A stretch of 64,000 nt of DNA, from positions 25,624 through 89,623 of the forward strand of contig JAFPWN010000045.1 of NCBI GenBank assembly GCA_017412765.1, written 5' to 3'. This document shows, in pieces, positions 34,824 through 41,398 of this stretch; position 1 is the stretch's first letter; each line of letters begins with the position of its first letter. The notes under the pieces were generated by a model that was not told where the DNA came from, did no database searches, and was given only the letters and a program-made list of their open reading frames with translations. The position numbers and the translations under genes were made by a program. Source of the stretch: Oscillospiraceae bacterium (GTDB lineage: Bacteria > Bacillota > Clostridia > Oscillospirales > Oscillospiraceae).

Positions 34824-35951
34824 ATGGCAAGCATAAAGAAAAAGGGAGAACGCAAGTTCAAGATAACAGTTTCAAACGGCTACCGCGCAGGAAAGAAAAT
34901 TGCAAAGGCTATGACGATAACGGTTCCTCAGTCAGTTCCCAAGCGCGGCATTCAGCAGTACGTTGCTCATGAGGCTGTGGAGCTTGAGCGCCTTGTGAAA
35001 TACGGCTTTTCAGAGGATGGCGAGATGACGTTTGAGGAGTACGCAGGAAAGTGGCTCGAACGGCAAACGAAATACGCGCCAAGTACAATCGAGAGCTACC
35101 GCCGAATGCTCCAACGAGTCTACCCATTCATCGGGAGCATCAAGCTGAACCGCCTCAGACCGATAGCGCTCGAAAATATGCTCATCGAGCTTCGCAAGCG
35201 AACCTTCCGAGGTAAGCCGATACAGGAGGCGACGGTACAAAAATACCTCACAACAGTCTCCGCTGTCCTGACCGACGCCAAGCGTAACGAGATAATTCAG
35301 CGTAACCCGGCGAGAATGATAGATCTGCCGGATACGGAACAGAGGGAGCAGTTTATTCCATCACAAGAGCAGGTGATGCATCTGATAGAAGAACTCAAAA
35401 AAGAGCCTGCGCACTTTTTTGCATTCTATATGATGGCAATGATTACGGGCTGCAGAAGAGGTGAACTGTGTGCAATGAAGTGGTCGGATTTGACTCTAAA
35501 GAAAAAACTGCAGTATATTACGATTCAAAATTCTCGCAGCAGCGTTGCAGGTCTCGGAGTTGTAGAGGGCAAAACGAAGAATGGAAAAACTCGAGTTATT
35601 GCACTCGACTATCAGACAACCTTTAATTTGATCTGCTATGGTCTAAAAAAGAAAAGTCAGGCTGAGGAGCGCGGTGAAGAGCTTAACGATTATATGTTTT
35701 GCGACGATGACGGAAAACTCGTTCATCCGGAAACCTTCACAAAGCACCTTCGGAGGATTTATGATCGATTAGGCTTTCCGAAAGAATTCCATCTGCACAC
35801 TCTACGGCATTTCTTTGTGACAACGCTCCTGCACAACGGCGTGGACAAGCAGACAGTTGCGGAGCTTGCGGGACATGGCGATACTTCATTTTTGGAGCGC
35901 ACATACTGTCACAGACAAATCATCACGAAGCCCAGCGGAGCGGGTTCGTGA
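34824..35951 (+). CDS. Tyrosine recombinase (integrase) of element A, altered C-terminus
   Basis: The 375-residue protein has core-binding domain FEEYAGKWLERQTKYAPST and catalytic Arg in TGCRRGELCAMKW, then HTLRHFF and GHGDTSFLERTYCH with the nucleophilic Tyr. It is about 60% identical to the integrase at 21733-22833. After TYCH the sister continues PVDEKKLAAAKVIKI, while this one switches to RQIITKPSGAGS and stops inside a hairpin. The tail was replaced at a junction with the next integrase. Catalytic residues are intact, but loss of the C-terminal helix may impair assembly of the synaptic complex. Confidence 0.9.
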   Translation: MASIKKKGERKFKITVSNGYRAGKKIAKAMTITVPQSVPKRGIQQYVAHEAVELERLVKYGFSEDGEMTFEEYAGKWLERQTKYAPSTIESYRRMLQRVYPFIGSIKLNRLRPIALENMLIELRKRTFRGKPIQEATVQKYLTTVSAVLTDAKRNEIIQRNPARMIDLPDTEQREQFIPSQEQVMHLIEELKKEPAHFFAFYMMAMITGCRRGELCAMKWSDLTLKKKLQYITIQNSRSSVAGLGVVEGKTKNGKTRVIALDYQTTFNLICYGLKKKSQAEERGEELNDYMFCDDDGKLVHPETFTKHLRRIYDRLGFPKEFHLHTLRHFFVTTLLHNGVDKQTVAELAGHGDTSFLERTYCHRQIITKPSGAGS

Positions 35952-35953
35952 TG
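35921..35953 (+). repeat. Hairpin spanning the integrase A stop codon
   Basis: ATCACGAAGCCC pairs, with one bulge, with GGGTTCGTGAT. It marks the junction between the tail-swapped integrase and the following integrase remnant. Confidence 0.5.
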
Positions 35954-35977
35954 ACAAGGAAGAAGGAAGGAGCGGAT

Positions 35978-37154
35978 ATGCAGTTTTCGTGCGATGAGCG
36001 CGGAAACGGAATGGAGCGAGTTTCTTCTGACGCGGCAAGCATACGACAGCGCGGAAACGCTTACCTCATAGTAGTCTCGATGGGCTATGACCACGAGGGC
36101 AAGCGCAGACCGGCACAGCAAAAGACTGTACACCCGCCGAAGGACCTGACGAAAAAGCAGACAGAAAAATGGCTCAATGAGCAGGCGACGTTATTTGAAA
36201 TGGAATGCAAAGAGATTGAACTGCAGGAAAAGCCGGATATGACATTTGCCGAGTACACCGAATACTGGCTCCGAGAGGTTGCGCCCTTGAAGCTCGCAAG
36301 GTCTGCTCTGGTTCGGGATAAGCAGGACATCGACCGCATTCTTCCTGCGCTTGGCAGATAAAGACTGTAAAACGCGGTGGAGGGCGGCGTGCCATGATTT
36401 TCGGTTGCCGCACAGCGGCGAGAAAATCGGCATAAAATAATAATAACATATTGGCGGATGAGCCAATATGTTATTCAACCCGGCATGGAGAACCTACAAG
36501 TATAGCGGCAAGCGTTTCAGCAGACCGACAGCGGACGAGAAAACGGCGCAAACGCTGATAGCGGCGCTGAAGGAGGAGAACATAAAGTACGAAACCTACT
36601 ATAAGCTTCTGCTCAGCACCGGAATGAGAAGGGGAGAGGCTTGCGGGCTTCGCTGGAGCGACGTTGATTGGACAGATCACAGCATACATATTCAGCGTAA
36701 CGTGATAAAAATAAGCGGGGAGGACATCATCGTGAAGGAGCCGAAAACAATATCAAGTGACAGATACGTTTACTTCTCTGTCGAGATGGAAGCGCTTCTA
36801 CGCGATTACAGGCAGTATTGTGAGGACGAAGCGGAGCGATACGAAAACCGCAAAATCAAAGAAAGTGACTACCTATTCAGAAGGAAGGACACCGACCTGC
36901 CAATGACGCCGAATACGTTTACCTGGCGCTTCAAGCTGATACTCAAAAAGCACGGACTGCCGGAAAACCTTACAGTCCACTCCTTGCGCCACACTGCGGC
37001 GAGCTTGATGATAGCAAACGGCACAGACGTGGCAACGGTAGCCGGTATCCTCGGACACAGCCAGGTCAGCACGACTCTCGACATCTACACCCACGCCTTC
37101 GATAAGAATAAGCGCACCGCCAGCGAGGCACTTCAGGAGGTTCTGGAAATATAA
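35978..37154 (+). pseudogene. Second integrase, split by an internal deletion/replacement
   Basis: The N-terminal part (ATG 35978, GGAAGGAG upstream, to TAA at 36361) has an arm/core-binding domain: FAEYTEYWLREVAPLKLARS, then DIDRILPALGR. The catalytic part at 36468-37154 resumes at FNPAWRTYKYSGKRFSRPT and holds TGMRRGEACGLRW, HSLRHTAA and GHSQVSTTLDIYTH with the Tyr. About 60 residues between them are missing and replaced by 107 bp containing a perfect palindrome. The catalytic half has a possible start, but the whole enzyme cannot be made. Confidence 0.85.
36442..36475. repeat. Perfect 14-bp palindrome inside the broken integrase
   Basis: AATAACATATTGGC and its exact complement GCCAATATGTTATT flank a 6-nt loop (GGATGA). 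It sits exactly in the segment that replaces the missing integrase codons. It could be a footprint of a small hairpin element or a cruciform that provoked the deletion. Confidence 0.7.
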
Positions 37155-37247
37155 TTCTCTGCTTTGACGAGAAGATTGTTCTCGACTTGTGTGAGCTATA
37201 GTGGTATTGTCCGTGTTACGCAAGGCTCTGATTACTGCGACGCAAAA

Positions 37248-37284
37248 GGAGACCGTGGAGAAAAGCAAATCTCCACGGCCTCCG
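37248..37284 (-). terminator. Terminator of lipoprotein copy 2
   Basis: On the minus strand GGCCGTGGAG pairs with CTCCACGGTC around a 10-nt loop, followed by TCCTTTT. It lies 18 bp beyond the lipoprotein stop at 37302. Confidence 0.7.
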
Positions 37285-37301
37285 AATTTCACCTTATTCG
37301 C

Positions 37302-38312
37302 TCAGTCTACATAGTCCCACACGTTCAAGGTTTCGTCTGTGCGCTGTTCCTTCTCCATGATGCCGGGAACGAACTCGGTCACATAGGTCTCACCGGTGCT
37401 CCTATCGATATAATAACGATTTATAGAGCCTGTGTATGAGCGGTAGACGACAACGATTTCCTGCTCATCGCTTGAAGATACATCCCAATAAATCGGGTAC
37501 TCTTCGGCTTTCACCTTGTCCTCAAGCTCAGGATTGGTGCTGTAGCAATACTTCTGAATGGCGGCGACTGCCTGCTCGTCGGTCAGCTCGCTTGTGCCGA
37601 TTCTGTCAATCACCGACAGAGTATTAACCATATACGCGAAGCGCCGTCCAAAGCCCTCCGCGCCCTCAATCGCGTAGTGCGCCCAGGCGATACGGCAGCC
37701 GTCAGACGCGGGGATGACATACACCATTTGCAGCATATCGGGCATATACCCGCCGCCCTTGACCTCGGAGGCGCCGATGCGGATGCACTCTCCCGCGCCC
37801 TCCAGCGTGAAATTCTCAGTTATGAGCTCATACTCCTTGGAAAGCTCTTCGCTGATGGAGGCGGCAGCCGTATCGGCGTCCTTCGAGTTATAGGTCACTT
37901 CAAGATAGTTCTCAGGATTTTCAGGATCGTCCCAGTCTGAAATGAAGCGCTCGCGGTGCGGTTTGCTCTGCCGCACGAACAACTCATAGTCGTAGTCCAT
38001 CTCGATTCCGATGGCTTCATTCCGAATATGCTCATATTGTACGGTCTCTTCCATGCCCTCCATGATGATGACTGCTTCAAAGCGCTCACCGTCCTTACGA
38101 CCGGGCTCGGTCGCGGGTTCAGACGGCGTCTCAGACGCGGTCTGCTCATCGTTTGCTGCAGAGGTTTGAGTGTTCTCAGAAGGCGTTTGCTGCACATCCT
38201 CTGAGGTTATCGGCTCATCGGCAGGCTTTTCGCTTTCGCTTATAGGGGCGTTTGCACAGCCGCCAAGCACGAGCGCGGCGGCAATTGTCAATGAAATAAT
38301 TTCTTTTTTCAT
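37302..38312 (-). CDS. Secreted lipoprotein of unknown function, copy 2
   Basis: The 336-residue paralogue of 895-1899 starts at ATG 38312 with GGAGG upstream. Lipobox ALVLGGCAN is followed by a more diverged acidic linker and an almost identical mature domain (about 95% by eye). Upstream identity extends through the hairpin at 38344-38378 to a tRNA 3' end. Downstream there is a terminator instead of a thiaminase-like gene. No family or catalytic motif was recognised. Confidence 0.8.
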   Translation of the reverse strand: MKKEIISLTIAAALVLGGCANAPISESEKPADEPITSEDVQQTPSENTQTSAANDEQTASETPSEPATEPGRKDGERFEAVIIMEGMEETVQYEHIRNEAIGIEMDYDYELFVRQSKPHRERFISDWDDPENPENYLEVTYNSKDADTAAASISEELSKEYELITENFTLEGAGECIRIGASEVKGGGYMPDMLQMVYVIPASDGCRIAWAHYAIEGAEGFGRRFAYMVNTLSVIDRIGTSELTDEQAVAAIQKYCYSTNPELEDKVKAEEYPIYWDVSSSDEQEIVVVYRSYTGSINRYYIDRSTGETYVTEFVPGIMEKEQRTDETLNVWDYVD

Positions 38313-38343
38313 ATTTTCCTCCAAAAAAGTGTGTTATTTTTGC

Positions 38344-38378
38344 AAAGAAAACCGCCGATTATCTCGACGGTTTTCTTT
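38344..38378 (-). terminator. Hairpin after the tRNA 3' fragment, copy 2
   Basis: It has the same arms as at 1934-1968 (AAAGAAAACCG with CGGTTTTCTTT). It is part of the roughly 1.1-kb duplication. Confidence 0.5.
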
Positions 38379-38379
38379 A

Positions 38380-38400
38380 TGGCACGCCCGGCGGGACTCG
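38380..38400 (-). pseudogene. 21-nt tRNA-Arg 3' end fragment
   Basis: The last 21 nt are identical to those of the intact tRNA-Arg at 38543-38619, including CCA. Unrelated hairpin-rich sequence follows where the rest of the tRNA should be. Confidence 0.7.
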
Positions 38401-38480
38401 CGAGCATCCGCTTTGCGGATCAAGGATTTGACCGGTCTGCGGACCGGTCAATGCAATATGCCACCGGCATATTGCGATTA
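38401..38480. repeat. Cluster of three short hairpins
   Basis: Three consecutive inverted repeats are visible: GATCCGC type near 38405-38420, GACCGGTC/GACCGGTC near 38429-38450, and GCAATATGCC with GGCATATTGC near 38454-38477. They lie between two tRNA 3' ends and have no coding content. Small-hairpin arrays like this often mark insertion scars. Confidence 0.55.
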
Positions 38481-38508
38481 TGAATTCGAGTCCCTTATAT
38501 AGCAAGGA

Positions 38509-38542
38509 GAATAGGAGATACCGCGATGGGTATCTCCTATTC
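38509..38542 (-). terminator. Hairpin directly after tRNA-Arg
   Basis: GAATAGGAGATACC pairs with GGTATCTCCTATTC around a short loop and touches the CCA end of the tRNA gene. It is likely the tRNA terminator or processing signal. Confidence 0.6.
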
Positions 38543-38619
38543 TGGCACGCCCGGCGGGACTCGAACCCGCGGTCTCCGGCGTCGGAGGCCGGCATTTTAT
38601 CCAACTAAACTACGGACGC
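38543..38619 (-). tRNA. tRNA-Arg (anticodon CCG)
   Basis: The cloverleaf is complete on the minus strand. The acceptor GCGTCCG pairs with CGGGCGT (G-U at the first pair). The D arm has GTTTAGTTGG. The anticodon stem CCGGC/GCCGG carries loop CTCCGAC (T33, anticodon CCG). The T arm is GCGGG-TTCGAGT-CCCGC, then discriminator G and an encoded CCA. It reads CGG codons. The 5' half plus one flanking base on each side is duplicated at 38738-38778, indicating use as an integration target. Confidence 0.93.
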
Positions 38620-38631
38620 ATGTGAAATTTT

Positions 38632-38651
38632 AGTAGTCAAACAGTAGTCAA
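38632..38651. repeat. Paired AGTAGTCAA repeats beside tRNA-Arg
   Basis: Two AGTAGTCAA repeats separated by AC lie 13 bp upstream of the tRNA 5' end, matching the pair at 2140-2158. They probably are integrase arm sites left from an element between the two tRNA copies. Confidence 0.5.
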
Positions 38652-38737
38652 CGGCGCGGTGCTTTTTCCTCCAAAATGCCTCAAAAGCCAAGAGGTGCAA
38701 GGCTTTGACGCAATAGCGCTGCTCTGCGCGCCTGAAA

Positions 38738-38778
38738 CGTCGGAGGCCGGCATTTTATCCAACTAAACTACGGACGCA
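38738..38778 (-). repeat. 41-bp duplicate of the tRNA-Arg 5' half (att remnant)
   Basis: It is an exact copy of 38580-38620, running from the anticodon loop to one base beyond the tRNA 5' end. The 117 bp between the copies contain the paired arm-like repeats and no gene. It is best read as the far attachment site of an integrated element whose body has been lost. Confidence 0.75.
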
Positions 38779-38833
38779 TATTAAATCAGCGAAAGATATT
38801 ATAACAAAAAATCTCCGAATTGTAAAGCGAAGC

Positions 38834-38862
38834 TTGTAAAAAAATGCCGCTTGTGCTACAAT
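38834..38862 (+). promoter_or_regulatory. Sigma-A type promoter of the DivIVA-like/fumarase operon
   Basis: TTGTAA and TACAAT are separated by 17 bp, 40 bp before the start codon at 38902. Confidence 0.65.
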
Positions 38863-38901
38863 AGCCCTAAATCATACGAAAAAGAAAGGCGATAGTGGGA
38901 A

Positions 38902-39507
38902 ATGAGCGAAGAAAAGGGCAATTTCAGGGGCAAATTATTCGGCGGCTTCGACAGACGCGACGTGATAAGCTACATCGAGAGCACCGCTGCCCGTCTAAAC
39001 TCCACTGAAAAGGCGCGCGACGCCTATGAGGAGGAGGTCGGGGACCTCAGAAACAAGAACGAGCGCCTTAACGAGCTGATGGCGGAGTACAAGGAAGAGT
39101 ACGAGGCAGAGATCAAGCGCCTTCAGGACGCCGCTGAGGAGGCTGAGAGAACCCACAAAAAGGAGCTCGAGGAGCTCATAGGCAGCCATGACGCCGAAAT
39201 AAAGCGCCTTGAGGAGCGCCACGATGAGGCGATCCACGCCCTCAGAAAGGAAAATGCCCGCCTGCTCGAGGACATCGAGCGCGAGAAACAGCGCGCGTTT
39301 AACCGCAAAAATGAGGATATCAAGGCTTCGCAGGCGGCAATAGACGCGCTTTTAAGGCGCACCGCCGAGCTAAAGGAGGATCTCGAGCTGAATCTTGCCA
39401 ACTCCCGCAAGCGCATCGAATCGGACTTCGAGACTGCGACCGAGATCGCCGACGAGCTTGAGGCTCGCCTGCAAAGACTCCGCGAGAGCACCGAAAGGCT
39501 CGACTGA
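38902..39507 (+). CDS. DivIVA-like coiled-coil protein
   Basis: The 201-residue protein begins with a short globular segment (GNFRGKLFGGFDRRDVISYI) of the kind found at the N-terminus of DivIVA/GpsB proteins. Continuous Glu/Lys/Arg-rich coiled coil follows for most of its length. DivIVA proteins sense curved membranes at poles and septa and recruit division or wall-growth factors. It overlaps the fumarase gene by 1 nt. The weak N-terminal similarity means another coiled-coil scaffold is possible. Confidence 0.6.
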   Translation: MSEEKGNFRGKLFGGFDRRDVISYIESTAARLNSTEKARDAYEEEVGDLRNKNERLNELMAEYKEEYEAEIKRLQDAAEEAERTHKKELEELIGSHDAEIKRLEERHDEAIHALRKENARLLEDIEREKQRAFNRKNEDIKASQAAIDALLRRTAELKEDLELNLANSRKRIESDFETATEIADELEARLQRLRESTERLD

Positions 39508-40019
39508 TGGACTATAATGAGCTCAGAGAAAAGGCGCCGCACTTGAAACCGGGCGACAGGGTCTTCTTTACCGGCACCATCTACACCGCACGCGATCAGG
39601 CGCACATGAGGCTTATGGAGCTGCTTGAAAGGGGAGAGGCGCTGCCCTTTCCGCTCGAGGGCTCGATCATCTACTACGCCGGACCGACGCCCGGACGCGG
39701 AGATCGACCTACGCTTGCCTGCGGGCCGACCACAAGCTCTCGTATGGATAAATTCGCGCCGGAGCTGTATGACCGCGGGGTTTTCGCCACGATAGGCAAG
39801 GGCCCGAGATCGGATGAGGTAAACGAGGCGATCGCAGGAAACGGCGCGCTCTACCTATGCGCTACCGGAGGCGCGGGAGCGCTTATCGCAAAATGCGTCG
39901 AAAAGATGGAAATCATCGCCTTTCCCGACCTCGGCTGCGAGGCGATAAGGCGCGTTGAAGTGAAGGATCTGCCGCTTATTGTCGGCACAGATACAACCGG
40001 AAGCACTCTCTTCAAATAA
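39507..40019 (+). CDS. Fe-S fumarate/tartrate dehydratase, beta subunit
   Basis: The 170-residue protein matches the C-terminal (beta) half of class I fumarases: LKPGDRVFFTGTIYTARDQA, IIYYAGPTPGRGD, ACGPTTSSRMDKFAPEL, and LYLCATGGAGALIAKCV. It pairs with an alpha subunit carrying the 4Fe-4S cluster to interconvert fumarate and malate or dehydrate tartrate. No alpha gene is adjacent; a DivIVA-like gene precedes it instead. Confidence 0.88.
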   Translation: MDYNELREKAPHLKPGDRVFFTGTIYTARDQAHMRLMELLERGEALPFPLEGSIIYYAGPTPGRGDRPTLACGPTTSSRMDKFAPELYDRGVFATIGKGPRSDEVNEAIAGNGALYLCATGGAGALIAKCVEKMEIIAFPDLGCEAIRRVEVKDLPLIVGTDTTGSTLFK

Positions 40020-40035
40020 GAGTGCTTCCGATTAT
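40001..40035 (+). terminator. Terminator after the fumarase beta gene
   Basis: GGAAGCACTCT pairs with AGAGTGCTTCC around the stop codon region and is followed by GATTATTTTATT. The stop codon is in or beside the hairpin arm. Confidence 0.7.
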
Positions 40036-40036
40036 T

Positions 40037-41398
40037 TTATTCCGTTTTTTCCTCAGCCGGAGCAGGCTCCGGAGAGGGCTCCTCCGGCTCGTCGATGGGA
40101 TCTTCTGACGGCTCGTCAGGCTCGACGTTCTCGACGGGCGGCTCCTCCGCAGGATTGTCCTCGACGGGCTCATCGACCTCGGTCGGCTCCGGCTCGTCCA
40201 CCGGATTGTCTGCCGGCTCCTCGACCGCCGGCGCGGGCGGCTCCGGTATAGGAGCTGGCTCAGGAGCGGGGGGAGGCGGCTGGAGGCTCGGGCCGAGCGA
40301 CTCGGGATAAGCCGCGGCGTCGTAGCGGTAGCTTGAATCAAGCTCCTTTTCCGTGAAGAATATCACGCCGTCGGGCAGGGTGCTGACGTCTACGTGGTAC
40401 CAGCTTCCGTTTTCGCATTTCACGATATTCCAGGCGTGCGGCGCGCTGTTTCGCATACCGAGAACGACCGTACATTCGATACCAAGCTCGTTCATGACCT
40501 TTTTCATAGCGATGGCGATGCCCTCGCCGACGGCTTTTCTCTGAACGAGCGCGCCGTAGGCGGTGTAGACGTTGTACCAGCGGGAATAATCGCCCATATC
40601 CTCTCGCTCGACGTCATAGCTTATGCTCTCGCGCAGATACTGAGCGGCGGAGCTGATCGCGCTGTCGCCGGTTTTTTCACCGATCCGGGCGATGACCTCG
40701 CTGACGGCTGATTCTATCTCGGCCGAGCGCTGAGCGGTCTCCTCGGAGGAGTACGGGTAATTGAGGCTGAGATCGACGATGCAGCGCGTGTTCTCGGATG
40801 GATAAAAGCTGACGTCAGCCTCGGGAATATAGGGCGCGGCGCAGTCGGAATAGTAGCTCTTCTCGATCATAGCCGAGATATCGGCGGAGGTAACGTCGCC
40901 GTCCGACCAGAAGGCGAAGCCGAGAGAGTGCTGCGCCGTAGCTTCCGCGACAGCCTCGAGCAGCTCGTCGCGCGAGCCGAAGGCTCTTACGTTTTTCAAG
41001 TTCCCGGCTGAGCGCTTGTAGGTTATGGTGACGTCCGCCTCGTAGTAGCTGACGATGAGGTTGAGACTGTAGGTGATGAAATTGACTGTATACGCCGCCT
41101 CGGGCATTTCGCGCGGGATATTTACGCATACCTCACTGAGGTCGCGGGCTATATCGCCCTCGTAATCGGTAATTCTGAGGCGGAGAATCGACTCGCCGGA
41201 GATAATCGCTTTTTCAATTGCGGAGCGCATATCCTCCGCGCCGGCGCAGGAGATCACCGAGCGCTCGATGCGCTCGTCAGAGTCTACCGTGGCGTGCTTT
41301 GTGACGGAAACGTACTCGCCCTCCAGTATGCCGGAGCATGAGGAGAGCAGCGCTGCAAGAGAGAGCGCGAGAGCAATAACGGTTTTTTTCATATTCAT
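40037..41398 (-). CDS. Transglutaminase-like lipoprotein lacking the catalytic Cys
   Basis: The 453-residue protein has a lipobox (ALLSSCSG), an N-terminal domain to about 230, and a transglutaminase-like fold near 235-350. The His and Asp blocks are present (SAPHAWNIV; SWYHVDVS). The position of the nucleophile, usually KAVCEGYA, reads KAVGEGIA with codon GGC, one base from a Cys codon. A Pro/Glu-rich tail of about 85 residues ends it. It overlaps the parC stop by 4 nt. Without the Cys it is probably a binding rather than catalytic module at the cell surface. Confidence 0.75.
   Translation of the reverse strand: MNMKKTVIALALSLAALLSSCSGILEGEYVSVTKHATVDSDERIERSVISCAGAEDMRSAIEKAIISGESILRLRITDYEGDIARDLSEVCVNIPREMPEAAYTVNFITYSLNLIVSYYEADVTITYKRSAGNLKNVRAFGSRDELLEAVAEATAQHSLGFAFWSDGDVTSADISAMIEKSYYSDCAAPYIPEADVSFYPSENTRCIVDLSLNYPYSSEETAQRSAEIESAVSEVIARIGEKTGDSAISSAAQYLRESISYDVEREDMGDYSRWYNVYTAYGALVQRKAVGEGIAIAMKKVMNELGIECTVVLGMRNSAPHAWNIVKCENGSWYHVDVSTLPDGVIFFTEKELDSSYRYDAAAYPESLGPSLQPPPPAPEPAPIPEPPAPAVEEPADNPVDEPEPTEVDEPVEDNPAEEPPVENVEPDEPSEDPIDEPEEPSPEPAPAEEKTE

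Larger units (their letters stand above)
30965..35951. mobile_element. Integrative element A (sigma-like, DUF6076, RepA, relaxase remnant, integrase)
   Basis: The module holds a sigma-like and a DUF6076 gene on the minus strand and, divergently, RepA, a relaxase C-terminal remnant overlapping a membrane-protein gene, and an integrase. The set resembles small mobilisable elements of gut Firmicutes. The catalytic relaxase domain is missing and the integrase tail is replaced after the active Tyr, so autonomous transfer is unlikely. Confidence 0.65.
1970..38778. mobile_element. Accessory island of accreted integrative elements at tRNA-Arg
   Basis: The segment is bounded on the left by a tRNA-Arg-like 3' half cut at the anticodon loop and on the right by a tRNA-Arg 5' half cut at the same loop. 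It contains two similar integrases, a third broken integrase, relaxase and RepA remnants, a decayed toxin-antitoxin pair, and carbohydrate and cell-surface cargo. A two-repeat motif of the form AGTAGTCAAANAGTAGTCA occurs near both edges and, diverged, in the middle, as expected for integrase arm sites. Treating it as one island rather than several independent insertions is inference. Confidence 0.5.
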
